A DNA stretch of 57,332 nucleotides from Atopobacter phocae ATCC BAA-285 (GTDB taxonomy: Bacteria > Bacillota > Bacilli > Lactobacillales > Aerococcaceae), in the NCBI RefSeq assembly GCF_000526675.1, contig NZ_JAGN01000006.1, forward strand, positions 1 to 57,332, given 5' to 3'. Below are positions 44,966 to 53,814 of the stretch, one piece after another; position 1 is the stretch's first letter, and each line of letters opens with the position of its first letter. The notes beneath the pieces were generated by a model. The model made no database searches and was not told the origin of the DNA. It saw only the letters and a list, made by a program, of their open reading frames with translations. Position numbers and translations under genes: made by a program.

Positions 44966-45023
44966 AAACTGTTCATCCTTTCATAGTTTTATCACATTAA
45001 AAAAACTTTTTCTTATTTATTTC

Positions 45024-45040
45024 GTCTATATAAGTTAGAC
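45024..45040. promoter_or_regulatory. Palindrome in the LPxTG gene promoter region
   Basis: GTCTA-N7-TAGAC surrounds a TATAAG sequence that could be the -10 of the surface protein gene. It may be an operator; no regulator is assigned. Confidence 0.35.
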
Positions 45041-45062
45041 AAAATATGAAGGAGTGTTTAAT

Positions 45063-46256
45063 ATGTTAAACAATCAATCGTTCATCTCGCGTTTTTTTAA
45101 AGTTTTGATGTGTAGTTTTATTTTTATGAATTGGGGACAATTATCCTCTATCCCTATCATACATGCAGAGACGAATAAAACAAAATTAGAACGTTCAGTT
45201 GAACAAACTACGTTAGAAATTAATTTAGTATTATATGATGAACAATTCAAAGTATTACCTAAACAAAAAGTTCAGCTGATACAACTAGCAGATGATGGTC
45301 ATTTCGAAATAATAAGTGAACAATTCAGTGACTTTAAAGGGCAAGTCAAATTTAATCATAAAGAGGAGCTAAAATTTCAAGTAACGTATGGCTTATTAAT
45401 TAATGATGAATTACAACCTTTGTCTTTTTATACGGACACACCAACTAGTTGGATGGAACCGATTCAGTTATCAGAAGAAGAAATTGTGTCCAACCAACTT
45501 AATCGAAATAACTTAGACGAGGTAAAACTCCCTAGCAAAAATATAAGCATTCAGTTAATTGATACAAAACTTCAACCGATAAGTGAACAGCTCATCACCA
45601 TAAGCAATAACGACGATGTATTGGAAGAAATGACAGATAAAGATGGGATTGTCACATTTGATTTAGATCACCTAGAACAATTAACTGATGACATTTTTAA
45701 TATACAATTAAATCATACAGACATTCCGTATCAAATCATTCCATCCACTCATATGCGATTAATTGCTCACGAAACTTGGCCAATAACGCGCACACCATTT
45801 AAAGAAGATGAAACGACACAAAAAAAACCAATCAAAACGATTGGTAGGAAAATAGAAACAACTCGTTCTCAATCTGAAGCAGCTCATTCAAATTCTTCGT
45901 CAAATGATAAACAAATGAATGAAGAAGACAGTCAAATCAATTCACTTAGAAAAGATTCTAAACAATTGAAATCAAGCGAAAATGAAACTAATCAATCTTC
46001 TCTTTCAAACGAACAATCGATTCGAGATTCAAAAGAATCATTAACCATTAATGAAGAATTGCAGCAATCTAACTCAGAAAAACCATCCATTAAGCCTATC
46101 AAAAAAAGCGGTTCGACTGTCAAACGAGAACTACCACAAACTGGTGAAAAAATTTTATACTCGACAATTATAGGTTTATTAATCATTAGTGTTGGCTTAT
46201 CGATTTATTATCACCTATTAAAAAAAGAAAAAATGAGAACTAATCGTGAAGATTAG
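45063..46256 (+). CDS. LPxTG cell-wall-anchored surface protein
   Basis: Signal peptide (about 1-37, ending IHAE), two weakly similar beta-rich modules (about 45-130 and 155-225) that resemble Cna-B/prealbumin-like domains, a Ser/Asn/Glu/Lys-rich spacer, then the sortase motif LPQTGE, a membrane segment and a charged tail. The start is the ATG at 45063 after GAAGGAG. Length 397. The ligand is unknown and no sortase gene is in the window. Its 3' end overlaps the convergent VOC gene by 17 bases. Confidence 0.87.
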   Translation: MLNNQSFISRFFKVLMCSFIFMNWGQLSSIPIIHAETNKTKLERSVEQTTLEINLVLYDEQFKVLPKQKVQLIQLADDGHFEIISEQFSDFKGQVKFNHKEELKFQVTYGLLINDELQPLSFYTDTPTSWMEPIQLSEEEIVSNQLNRNNLDEVKLPSKNISIQLIDTKLQPISEQLITISNNDDVLEEMTDKDGIVTFDLDHLEQLTDDIFNIQLNHTDIPYQIIPSTHMRLIAHETWPITRTPFKEDETTQKKPIKTIGRKIETTRSQSEAAHSNSSSNDKQMNEEDSQINSLRKDSKQLKSSENETNQSSLSNEQSIRDSKESLTINEELQQSNSEKPSIKPIKKSGSTVKRELPQTGEKILYSTIIGLLIISVGLSIYYHLLKKEKMRTNRED

Positions 46257-47175
46257 CCTTTTTTAAATAATGCAAATCGGCACTTTTAATGTCATATTCG
46301 AAACCAAAAGCGTCTTTACATGTAATAATCCCAATATCACTTGTATGTTCAATTTCGAGCTCAGAAAATTTCTCATTAACAACACGAAGACAATCTAATG
46401 TGTTATAAAGTAAGACTGGTTTAATTGCATGAAATGATTGACCTTGTCCACTATGGTCAAAATTCGCAGTCACTTGTACAAACAAGTTATGATTAATAAA
46501 TAATTGACTACGTACATGAAAGCTTTCGTGTTCTTTAACTGAGAGGCTTTGATCCCAGAAAAAATTGGATCGATTTTCATCTAATTCCGGAACAGAATAA
46601 TGTAAATGATTAATTTGGTAATATTGTGCATCTTTTAAATTAAAATGCCCTAAAACTAAATGTTGTAACCAATTTTGTAATGAAAATTCAAACCATTCAC
46701 CCTCTCTAAAAATGCGAGGAGGTACCACTTGAACAGAAGCTTTTGTTTTAAAGTAAAAAATAAATATAAGTTGTTCATCTCTATCACGAACATAAATACC
46801 TTTAACACGCTCATCGTCTTGTGTTCCATGAATAATTACTTTATTTTCAATTAAATGTTTAGTAATTAATTGTAATGATTGCTCATCCGTTACACTTAAA
46901 CCAAAATGATGTAAAAACGTATTAACATTCTTTTCTTTTGAATGATTCGATTTATTTAGCTGGATTAAAGGCGCTTGATCAAAGTGATTACCCAAAATTG
47001 TATGCATACTATTTTCCTGTAAAATAACTAAACCGAGATATTGCTCATAAAACTTAATTTGTTGTACGTAATTGGATGTATTAATAATCAAACGTTCAAC
47101 TTTTAAAGTTGGGAGTTCATCTTTTTGTTGGTTAGGTTTTAAATAGCGTTTGATGGTTTTTATCCAATCTTTCAA
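46240..47175 (-). CDS. VOC-superfamily (glyoxalase/dioxygenase-like) protein
   Basis: Two VOC modules in 311 residues: the first begins ERLIINTSNYVQQIKFYEQYLGLV, the second NHLHYSVPELDENRSNFFWD. The layout resembles CatE-like proteins, but the first-module metal ligand His is absent (IINT), so activity is uncertain. The TTG start follows AGGAGG. It lies between ppaC and the convergent surface protein gene. Confidence 0.7.
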   Translation of the reverse strand: MKDWIKTIKRYLKPNQQKDELPTLKVERLIINTSNYVQQIKFYEQYLGLVILQENSMHTILGNHFDQAPLIQLNKSNHSKEKNVNTFLHHFGLSVTDEQSLQLITKHLIENKVIIHGTQDDERVKGIYVRDRDEQLIFIFYFKTKASVQVVPPRIFREGEWFEFSLQNWLQHLVLGHFNLKDAQYYQINHLHYSVPELDENRSNFFWDQSLSVKEHESFHVRSQLFINHNLFVQVTANFDHSGQGQSFHAIKPVLLYNTLDCLRVVNEKFSELEIEHTSDIGIITCKDAFGFEYDIKSADLHYLKKANLHD

Positions 47176-47191
47176 TAAAATACCTCCTCAT

Positions 47192-47259
47192 AAAAAAAAG
47201 ACTGATTAGGTCACTATTGGCTTGGTAAACCCGTCAAATAAACCGATTCAGTCTTTTTA
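47192..47259 (-). terminator. Terminator after ppaC
   Basis: AAAAAGACTGA and TCAGTCTTTTT pair across a long, partly paired loop. The minus-strand tail has eight T. Confidence 0.8.
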
Positions 47260-47280
47260 TTTTATATTTTATTTAAATGT

Positions 47281-48210
47281 CTATTTTTCAATTGCATCTG
47301 TCAATTGAGGGACAATTTGTTTTTTACGTGAAACGACACCTGGTAATTTAATGATTTGGTTAACAATTGTACCGTTGTATGCTTTTTCAACTTCGGCGTT
47401 CAATTCACCAACGATTAATAAATCTGTATCACTTGCTAGAATATCTGTCATCATTAATAAGAAAGCGTCATATCCATTTGTTACGTTCGCTTGTTTCATT
47501 GTATCAACAAGTTCTACTTGACGTTCTAATAATTCAGGTAATGAAACTGTATTAACTTGCGCTATACGTACTTTCTTTTCACCCATTTCGAATGTTTTTG
47601 CATCTAAATCGATTAATTCTGCTGCTGTTTTTGTTGATAAATTAGTTCCTGCTTTAAGCATTTCTAAACCATAAACAGGTAAATCTACTTGAGCAATCTC
47701 AGTTAAAGCTTTAGCTGCTGCTTCATCATAAGGTGTCGTTGTAGGTGACTTGAATAATAACGTATCACTAATAATTGCTGATAACATTAGTCCAGCAATA
47801 TGTTGCGGAATTTCAACGTTATTTTCTACAAACATGTGATATAAGATAGAACATGTACAACCAACTGGATGTGCGCGGTAATAAACAGGTTCTGAAGTTT
47901 CAAAGTTTGCAATACGATGATGATCAATAACATATTTTACTGACAATTTTGAAATATCACTAACCGATTGTTGTGGTTCATTGTGATCCACTAAAGCGAC
48001 TAAATCTGTTTCACTTTTTAATGTATCTACAACACGTGGAGCTTCCACGTTAAAATATTTTAAAGCATATGCTGTTTCTTCGTTTGGCTCGCCTAAAGCA
48101 ACTGCCTCAGCTTCTGTTCCTAATTGATTTTGTAAATAACTAAAAGCAATAGCTGAACTAATTGCATCTGTATCTGGATTTTGGTGACCAAAAACGATTA
48201 ATTTTGACAT
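47281..48210 (-). CDS. ppaC: Manganese-dependent inorganic pyrophosphatase
   Basis: Family II pyrophosphatase that removes PPi from biosynthesis. DHH-family metal motifs are FGHQNPDTDAISSA, LVDHNEPQQS and VIDHHRIANF, and the C-terminal SRKKQIVPQL motif is present. Length 309 is typical. Single gene with its own terminator. Confidence 0.97.
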   Translation of the reverse strand: MSKLIVFGHQNPDTDAISSAIAFSYLQNQLGTEAEAVALGEPNEETAYALKYFNVEAPRVVDTLKSETDLVALVDHNEPQQSVSDISKLSVKYVIDHHRIANFETSEPVYYRAHPVGCTCSILYHMFVENNVEIPQHIAGLMLSAIISDTLLFKSPTTTPYDEAAAKALTEIAQVDLPVYGLEMLKAGTNLSTKTAAELIDLDAKTFEMGEKKVRIAQVNTVSLPELLERQVELVDTMKQANVTNGYDAFLLMMTDILASDTDLLIVGELNAEVEKAYNGTIVNQIIKLPGVVSRKKQIVPQLTDAIEK

Positions 48211-48365
48211 TTATAATCAACCTTCCTTAATAACATATTAATAAATACATTCATATCTTAACACAAAAATATTGATGATTCTATAAATGATAGCGAACCA
48301 ATTAACTTGAATTTTAAATCTTAAATCTCACTCATATCAATAGTTTAATATGCCTTTACTAATCT

Positions 48366-48449
48366 AAAAAGCTCCCACTAATAACAGCCTTTCTTTTAAA
48401 GGTAAATTTCTTCCTTTTTTAAGTACTGTTAAATTAATAGGAGCTTTTA
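48366..48449 (-). terminator. Terminator of the glycyl radical enzyme-aldolase operon
   Basis: AAAAGCTCC and GGAGCTTTT, then AACAG/CTGTT inside, form a long interrupted stem with an inner CCTTT/AAAGG hairpin. On the minus strand the stem ends in TTTTTAG. Confidence 0.75.
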
Positions 48450-48486
48450 TTATGGTCAATCGTTAAAGATATATTAGACGATTGAT

Positions 48487-49167
48487 TTATAAGTTATGAA
48501 TATTAATATTTTCCCCATAAATAGATTCCCAATCTTTTTTAAAGTCATGGGTTGCTTTATCAATTGAAGGCATATTAAATGCTTGAACAAAAATATCACT
48601 AGAAACTGTCACCGCATGTGCACCTTGTTTAATTGATTCGTTCACTTGATTAACATTTTTAAAGCTTGCGGCTAAAATTTTGGATCTGTAATTATTTTTA
48701 TCGATTTCTGTAGCCATAGCTAAAATCGCTTCTTTAGGATCAATATTTAAATTTTCCATTCGGTTGTAATATGGTGCAATATAATCAGCTTGTGCAGCCA
48801 TTGCTAAATAAGCTTGCATTTTAGTGTAAACTGCTGTCGCTGTAATATTTACGCCTTCTTGTTTTAACGCTTTAATAACTTTTAAACCTTCTATCGTTGT
48901 TGGTACTTTAATAAACACTTTTGAATCAATTTTTTCTAAAATTGAATGAGCATCTTTCATCATGCCATCATAGGTGTCAGCGACCACTTGAACATGCAAT
49001 GATTTATCTGGGCCGATAATTTGTCTAATTTCATTCATATGCTCATAAAAGTTTTTAACTTGATTAACTTTTACGATTGACGGATTGGAAGTAACACCCG
49101 CTATTGGTAATCTTTCGTTAAAGTAAGTGATGTCTTTAATATTAATTGTATCTAATAGAAATTCCAT
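48487..49167 (-). CDS. TalC/FSA-type class I aldolase (transaldolase-like)
   Basis: A 226-residue transaldolase-fold aldolase with Schiff-base Lys87 in KVFIKVPTT and the active-site region DYIAPYYNRMENLN. Length and motifs match fructose-6-phosphate aldolases FsaA/FsaB rather than true transaldolase. It lies 46 bases downstream of the glycyl radical enzyme gene. The E. coli homologues pair with YbiW and PflD and were reported to cleave 1-deoxyfructose 6-phosphate; the same job is inferred here. Confidence 0.87.
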   Translation of the reverse strand: MEFLLDTINIKDITYFNERLPIAGVTSNPSIVKVNQVKNFYEHMNEIRQIIGPDKSLHVQVVADTYDGMMKDAHSILEKIDSKVFIKVPTTIEGLKVIKALKQEGVNITATAVYTKMQAYLAMAAQADYIAPYYNRMENLNIDPKEAILAMATEIDKNNYRSKILAASFKNVNQVNESIKQGAHAVTVSSDIFVQAFNMPSIDKATHDFKKDWESIYGENINIHNL

Positions 49168-49213
49168 TGGTTTTCCCCATTCCGTATTTAATGTGTAGTT
49201 TTTTTGTAATTGA

Positions 49214-51652
49214 TTAGATTACATGTTCTGTTCTTTCAATAATATCATCTTGTGTTACTTTAGATAAAGCATTAAAGAATGCGGAGTACCCAGCAACTCG
49301 CACAATTAAATCTCTATATTTTTCTGGATGTTTTTGTGCGTCAATTAGCGTTTCTCTTGAAACTACATTATATTGAATGTGATATCCTTTTAATCGGTTA
49401 AAGAAAGCTTGTAGTAGCATAATTAATTTTTCTTTATCTTCTTGTTTCGCTAAAGTTTGAGGGTTTACTTTTTGGTTTAATAATACCCCACCTAAAATGT
49501 CTTCAGTAGGTAATTTACTTACTGATTTCAAAACAGCTGTTGGTCCATTTTGATCCATATTGTGTGATGGTGAACATCCTTCTGCTAACGGAGTCCATGC
49601 TTCCCTACCATCAGGAGTAGCCATCGTTCCACGACCTTGTCCAACATTGGCTGAAATTGATGAAGTTCCTGAATAGCGAATTCCTCCAATTGGTCCTCTA
49701 CCGTAGCGAGTATTCGGATATTTTTTAATTTCATCAATATAAATATCGTAAGCTTCTGTCACAAGTGAATCTACATAATCATCATCGTTTCCGTATTTAG
49801 GTACGTCATTTAAAATGATGGATTGAATTTCTTTACTCCGATCACTTTCCCAATTAGTAGTTAAAGCTTCCCACAATTCGTTTGTCGTAACGGTTTGTTC
49901 TTCAAACACAAGTTTTTTAATAGCTGCTAACGAATCAGCTAGGTTGGCTATCCCTACTTGGAGTGCTGAAATATAATCGTAAACTGCTCCACCTTCTTTT
50001 AGCGTTTTACCTCTTCCGATACAGTCATCTGTTAAAGCTGAACATAAAATGTCAGGTACTTCTTGCTCAATTCCTAAATCGATAGAATTTTCAACTATTA
50101 CACTCATTCGCGTTAACTCACGCAACGTTTTATCCCATGATTTCTCTAAGTCTTCAAACGATTTCATATCTTTGAAATGACCATATGGTTTGGTGAAACG
50201 TTTTCCTGATACTGGATCAATACCATCATTCATTGCAATCATTAAAATTTTAGGGAAGTTAATGTAACTCATCCCGGTACAACGATAGCCCCACTTGCCT
50301 GGAACAGCTGTTTCAACACAACCAATCGCACTATAGTTATAGGCATCTTCTTCCGAAACACCATATTTAATAAACGATGGAATAATAACTTCATCATTAT
50401 TAAATGCTGGCATACCAAATCCAAGTTTCATTACTTCGATTGCCATATCCATAAATTCTTTATTGAGATTCGCATGATATCTAACCGATAAGTTCGGCTG
50501 TGGTAATTTGGTTAGAGCAACACTTCTTAAAACAAGGAAAGATAGCTCATTAACGGCATCTTTTTTATCTTTTGTTTGACCACCAATTGTAACGTTTTGG
50601 TATAGCGGACTACCAGCACTACTATAAGTGTGTGCTTGACTCCGTACTTTATTAATCGTTAACGTTTTAATCCATAAGTTAGTTAATAACTCTAATGCTT
50701 GTTCTTCTGTAATGATTCCTTTTTTAATGTCGTTCATATAATATGGATAAATATATTGATCAAACCTTCCATATGATAATGAATGACCGTTAGACTCAAT
50801 TTGTAAAATCAACTGAATAAACCAAGTAGACTGAATGGCTTCTGCAAATGTTTCTGCTGGTTCAAATGGTACTTTCTTACAAATTCGACTAATCTCTAAT
50901 AATTCTTCTTTCCGCGAACCTGTAACATCTTTAGCTTGCTCTTCAGCAAGTTTTGAGAATCTTTCAGCATAAGATTTAACCGCATCAATAACAATTAGAA
51001 CTGCATTGTAAAAATGATACTTTTTAATACTGTCTGGATCAGTTAAATCAAGATTTGCTTTTGCTTGTAATGTGCGTTCTTGATAATCTTTCAATCCATA
51101 TTTTAATACTTTTTCATAATTCACTGCTAAATGGGCATCTCCGGAATTCATCTTACCTTCCATTCCAAAGAATCCTTCTTGCATGTATACATCAACTTCT
51201 TCAGGTAATAAGGCACCTGCTTTTGCTCTTAAGTTATTTTTCTTCCAAAATGATTCAATCGACCGTAAATCACTTTTAGTTTGTTCTGAAATATAAAATA
51301 CGTCCCCATCTCTTTTTTCGAATTTATCAAGTTCGTTAATAACGAATTCCAGAGTATATTCAGGGAATATTGGTGCATCTTTATTAGATGCTGCTTGATT
51401 TCCGACGATTAACGTGTCATCTTCAATATAAATCGACATATTTTCCAAAATATTTTTAAGTGCTAATGCACGTTTCATGACATTAGGCTGTTCTTGATGT
51501 TTTTGATACGTTTCAGTAACTAAGAGTGCGCGTTCTGCACAAATATATGGTTTCTTATCAAGTACTTCATCTCTATAATGATTCATGCGCTCTGTTAATT
51601 GACCAAAATCATAAGTCGATCCATTATTTAAATTATATACAGACGTTTTCAT
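49214..51652 (-). CDS. Glycyl radical enzyme, YbiW/PflD-like C-O lyase (annotated elsewhere as formate acetyltransferase 2)
   Basis: Glycyl radical enzyme of 812 residues. The radical loop is RVAGYSAFF with Gly788, and the active-site loop is IGCVETA with Cys445 and Glu447. A single Cys followed by V-E, rather than the Cys-Cys of pyruvate formate-lyase, shows it is a dehydratase/lyase-type enzyme. Length is close to E. coli YbiW (810, from memory). YbiW was reported to open the ring of 1,5-anhydroglucitol 6-phosphate; the neighbouring aldolase and PTS support that role. Oxygen-sensitive by family. Confidence 0.9.
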   Translation of the reverse strand: MKTSVYNLNNGSTYDFGQLTERMNHYRDEVLDKKPYICAERALLVTETYQKHQEQPNVMKRALALKNILENMSIYIEDDTLIVGNQAASNKDAPIFPEYTLEFVINELDKFEKRDGDVFYISEQTKSDLRSIESFWKKNNLRAKAGALLPEEVDVYMQEGFFGMEGKMNSGDAHLAVNYEKVLKYGLKDYQERTLQAKANLDLTDPDSIKKYHFYNAVLIVIDAVKSYAERFSKLAEEQAKDVTGSRKEELLEISRICKKVPFEPAETFAEAIQSTWFIQLILQIESNGHSLSYGRFDQYIYPYYMNDIKKGIITEEQALELLTNLWIKTLTINKVRSQAHTYSSAGSPLYQNVTIGGQTKDKKDAVNELSFLVLRSVALTKLPQPNLSVRYHANLNKEFMDMAIEVMKLGFGMPAFNNDEVIIPSFIKYGVSEEDAYNYSAIGCVETAVPGKWGYRCTGMSYINFPKILMIAMNDGIDPVSGKRFTKPYGHFKDMKSFEDLEKSWDKTLRELTRMSVIVENSIDLGIEQEVPDILCSALTDDCIGRGKTLKEGGAVYDYISALQVGIANLADSLAAIKKLVFEEQTVTTNELWEALTTNWESDRSKEIQSIILNDVPKYGNDDDYVDSLVTEAYDIYIDEIKKYPNTRYGRGPIGGIRYSGTSSISANVGQGRGTMATPDGREAWTPLAEGCSPSHNMDQNGPTAVLKSVSKLPTEDILGGVLLNQKVNPQTLAKQEDKEKLIMLLQAFFNRLKGYHIQYNVVSRETLIDAQKHPEKYRDLIVRVAGYSAFFNALSKVTQDDIIERTEHVI

Positions 51653-51686
51653 GCATATATCCTCCTTTTGTTTGAAACAAAATAAC

Positions 51687-51697
51687 TTACTTTCGAA
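51687..51697 (-). promoter_or_regulatory. TTCGAANGWAA element at the glycyl radical enzyme transcription start
   Basis: Minus-strand TTCGAAAGTAA lies just after the -10, covering the presumed start site. The same element occurs as an inverted pair between deoR and the activase gene and at the PTS start site. Probable DeoR repressor site. Confidence 0.55.
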
Positions 51698-51702
51698 ACA
51701 AA

Positions 51703-51730
51703 TTTATCACATTAAAAGAGGAATTGTCAA
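51703..51730 (-). promoter_or_regulatory. Promoter of the glycyl radical enzyme-aldolase operon
   Basis: On the minus strand a perfect TTGACA (51730-51725), a 16-base spacer and GATAAA (51708-51703). Confidence 0.7.
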
Positions 51731-51756
51731 TGTTATACAGTGAATCATTTAAGATG

Positions 51757-51770
51757 CGCACAAATGTGCA
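51757..51770. promoter_or_regulatory. Palindromic site shared with the PTS promoter (copy 1)
   Basis: CGCACAAATGTGCA matches the reverse of the PTS-side palindrome TGCACATTTGTGCA at 13 of 14 positions. Its centre is about 67 bases upstream of the presumed start site, a position suited to an activator. Likely the SorC-type regulator site. Confidence 0.6.
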
Positions 51771-51805
51771 AAAAAAAAGAGAATGATCGACAAGGTCATT
51801 CTCTT
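51771..51805 (-). terminator. Terminator of deoR
   Basis: On the minus strand AAGAGAATGA pairs with TCATTCTCTT around a nine-base loop, followed by a run of nine T. It abuts the operator at 51757. Confidence 0.9.
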
Positions 51806-51828
51806 AAAAGATGAATAGAACGTATTAA

Positions 51829-52572
51829 TTATACAATTGAAACTTTTATTTGTTTGTTTCCTAAAAATTGAATTTTTTCTTCGCTAATGCCTTTATCTGT
51901 AAACACCATTGAAATATCTGAAAATGAAAACTCGGATACAACGCCAATTTGATTGAACTTGCTTGAATCGGTTAATACAATCGTATGATTAGCGGAATTC
52001 ATCATCGTTTTAGCTGTATCGCTTCGCGTTAAATCACTTCCTGTAAACCCACGCGCTTGATCAAATCCATCGATTCCGACAAATAATTTATCGACATGAA
52101 AATTTTCTGCGAGCTTCTTTACAAGTGGGCCAACATTCACTTGTGAATCTTTTTGATATTCTCCACCTAGTAAAATAATTTTAATGGAGTCATACTTCCG
52201 TATATATGAAGCAATAAAACAAGAATTAGTGATTATAGTTACATCATTCTTAGCAACAGCGAGTTCTTCTGCTAACAATGTGCAAGTTGATCCTGATTCA
52301 ATCATCACCGTTTCACCATCATTTACAATACTAGCTGCTTCTTTCGCAATTTTTTTCTTTAAATCATAATTAAAAGCTAAACGATAGTTAATGTCATTTT
52401 GACTATTGAGCACAGCGTATCCATGTTCGCGATGTAATAACCCTTTATTTTCAAGTCGATCCAAATCTTTTCTAATCGTTACTTTCGAAACATTTAGTAA
52501 ATCAGATAGTTCATTAACTTCAATTTTCTTTCTTTCGCTAACTAGCGTAATAATCATTTCTTCTCTCTTCAT
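51829..52572 (-). CDS. DeoR-family transcriptional repressor
   Basis: N-terminal DeoR helix-turn-helix (VNELSDLLNVSKVTIRKDLD) and a C-terminal sugar-phosphate-binding domain with MIESGSTCTLLAEEL and KLFVGIDGFD. Length 247 is typical. It is divergent from the activase gene and lies beside the glycyl radical enzyme gene, so it probably represses the pathway until a sugar phosphate releases it. Its promoter region carries three palindromes. Confidence 0.9.
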   Translation of the reverse strand: MKREEMIITLVSERKKIEVNELSDLLNVSKVTIRKDLDRLENKGLLHREHGYAVLNSQNDINYRLAFNYDLKKKIAKEAASIVNDGETVMIESGSTCTLLAEELAVAKNDVTIITNSCFIASYIRKYDSIKIILLGGEYQKDSQVNVGPLVKKLAENFHVDKLFVGIDGFDQARGFTGSDLTRSDTAKTMMNSANHTIVLTDSSKFNQIGVVSEFSFSDISMVFTDKGISEEKIQFLGNKQIKVSIV

Positions 52573-52596
52573 AATTACCTCTTCTTTCTTAATTTG

Positions 52597-52611
52597 AGAA
52601 TATCATATTCT
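52597..52611. promoter_or_regulatory. Perfect palindrome over the deoR promoter
   Basis: AGAATATCATATTCT is a 7-1-7 palindrome that overlaps a possible deoR -10 (TATTCT on the minus strand). Candidate autoregulatory site. Confidence 0.4.
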
Positions 52612-52637
52612 ATTTTTAATAACAACTTTTAAATTAG

Positions 52638-52668
52638 TTCGAACGTAAGTATATCGTTTACGTTCGAA
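52638..52668. promoter_or_regulatory. Inverted TTCGAACGTAA pair between deoR and the activase gene
   Basis: TTCGAACGTAA (52638-52648) and TTACGTTCGAA (52658-52668) form a perfect 11-9-11 inverted repeat in the divergent promoter region. Single copies occur at two other promoters of the locus. Probable DeoR operator. Confidence 0.65.
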
Positions 52669-52673
52669 TACAT

Positions 52674-52687
52674 TTATGTTAACATAA
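52674..52687. promoter_or_regulatory. Palindrome TTATGTTAACATAA before the activase gene
   Basis: A perfect 14-bp palindrome between the inverted TTCGAA pair and the ribosome site of the activase gene. Function unknown; may be an operator or a chance AT-rich palindrome. Confidence 0.3.
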
Positions 52688-52706
52688 TGAAGAAGGAGTG
52701 ATAACA

Positions 52707-53495
52707 TTGAACGCAACAAAAGAAGCTACTGCATGTATATTTAATATTCAAAAATTTAGTATTCACGATGGACCTGGAATTCGAACGGTTGTGTTTTTTA
52801 AGGGTTGCCCTTTACGTTGCTATTGGTGTGCTAATCCAGAATCACAAAACCGGAAACCGGAAAAAATATGGAGTCCAACTAAAAATAGCTATACAACAGT
52901 TGGAGAATATAAGACAGTTGATGAAATTGTTGATGTAGTAATGAAAGATTTACCATTTTATGAAGAATCTGGCGGAGGAGTTACGTTATCTGGTGGCGAA
53001 GTATTACTACAAGGTGAGTTTGCTATCGAGTTATTAAAAAAATTAAAAACACTTGGGATTAATACGGCAGCAGAAACAACAGGCTTTGCTAAAAGTGATT
53101 TATTCCAAACATTTATTTCTTATATCGATCATTTATATTTTGACTTTAAGCATCATGATTCGCTGATTCATAAAAAAGGAATTGGTACAGGAAATGAACA
53201 AATTATCAAAAATTTAGCTTATGCAGTTGAACATCACCCCGACTTAACTGTTAGAATACCAATCATACCAAATTATAATAATTCTTTAGAAGATGCCAAT
53301 TCTTTTGCTAGTATACTAAGTGAAATTGGCGTCAAATATGTTGAATTACTTCCGTTTCATCAATTTGGCGAAAAAAAATACGATAATTTAAATCGTGATT
53401 ATTCATTAAAAGATGTGCCTCAACTTCATTCAGAAGATTTAGTTGAAATAGGCAATATATTTAAGGAGAACCAAATTGACTGTCTGATTAGATAA
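52707..53495 (+). CDS. Glycyl radical enzyme activating enzyme (radical SAM)
   Basis: Uses SAM and a [4Fe-4S] cluster to place the radical on Gly788 of the enzyme at 49214. The cluster motif is CxxxCxxC in GCPLRCYWCANPE, with DGPGIRTVVFF before it and GGGVTLSGGE after it. The ferredoxin-like insert that most lyase-type activases carry after NPE is missing: the text reads NPESQNRKPEKIWSPTKNSY without cysteines. I choose the TTG at 52707, eight bases after GAAGGAG, giving 262 residues. Own promoter, divergent from deoR. Confidence 0.92.
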   Translation: MNATKEATACIFNIQKFSIHDGPGIRTVVFFKGCPLRCYWCANPESQNRKPEKIWSPTKNSYTTVGEYKTVDEIVDVVMKDLPFYEESGGGVTLSGGEVLLQGEFAIELLKKLKTLGINTAAETTGFAKSDLFQTFISYIDHLYFDFKHHDSLIHKKGIGTGNEQIIKNLAYAVEHHPDLTVRIPIIPNYNNSLEDANSFASILSEIGVKYVELLPFHQFGEKKYDNLNRDYSLKDVPQLHSEDLVEIGNIFKENQIDCLIR

Positions 53496-53532
53496 TATTA
53501 TACATTATAATCAGAATGTGTAAACTTTCTAT

Positions 53533-53568
53533 AAAACCCAATTTCATTTATTTGAAATTGGGTTTTTC
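53533..53568 (+). terminator. Terminator of the activase gene
   Basis: AAAACCCAATTTCA pairs with TGAAATTGGGTTTT, followed by further T. Confidence 0.92.
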
Positions 53569-53764
53569 TTATTTAAATTTATCAATTAATCATCGAATGA
53601 TACCTATATCTCCATCATTTTATGCTGATTAATAAATCATCTTCTAGCAACTATACGTATAATCATGAGGAATGTTTTGAAAAATTGATTGATATCAATG
53701 TTAATTAAAATTTAAAGGCAAAGAAATAACTAATCAAGACCATACTATTATAGTTTTTCCTAAC
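53569..53764. other. Intergenic stretch with no recognised content
   Basis: About 200 AT-rich bases between two convergent terminators. No coding frame with a credible start, RNA gene or repeat was recognised. Confidence 0.6.
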
Positions 53765-53800
53765 AAAAAATCGACAAGCTGTTTAAACAACTCATCGATT
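53765..53800 (-). terminator. Terminator of the PTS operon
   Basis: On the minus strand AATCGA...TCGATT with an inner TGTTTAAACA palindrome, followed by TTTTTTG. Confidence 0.85.
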
Positions 53801-53814
53801 CCTTACTAAATATA

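Noticed and set aside
52491-52506. ACTTTCGAAAC inside deoR, similar to the proposed DeoR site
   Set aside because: It lies in the codons for the conserved helix-turn-helix (VSKVT) and is probably chance, although an autoregulatory internal site cannot be excluded.
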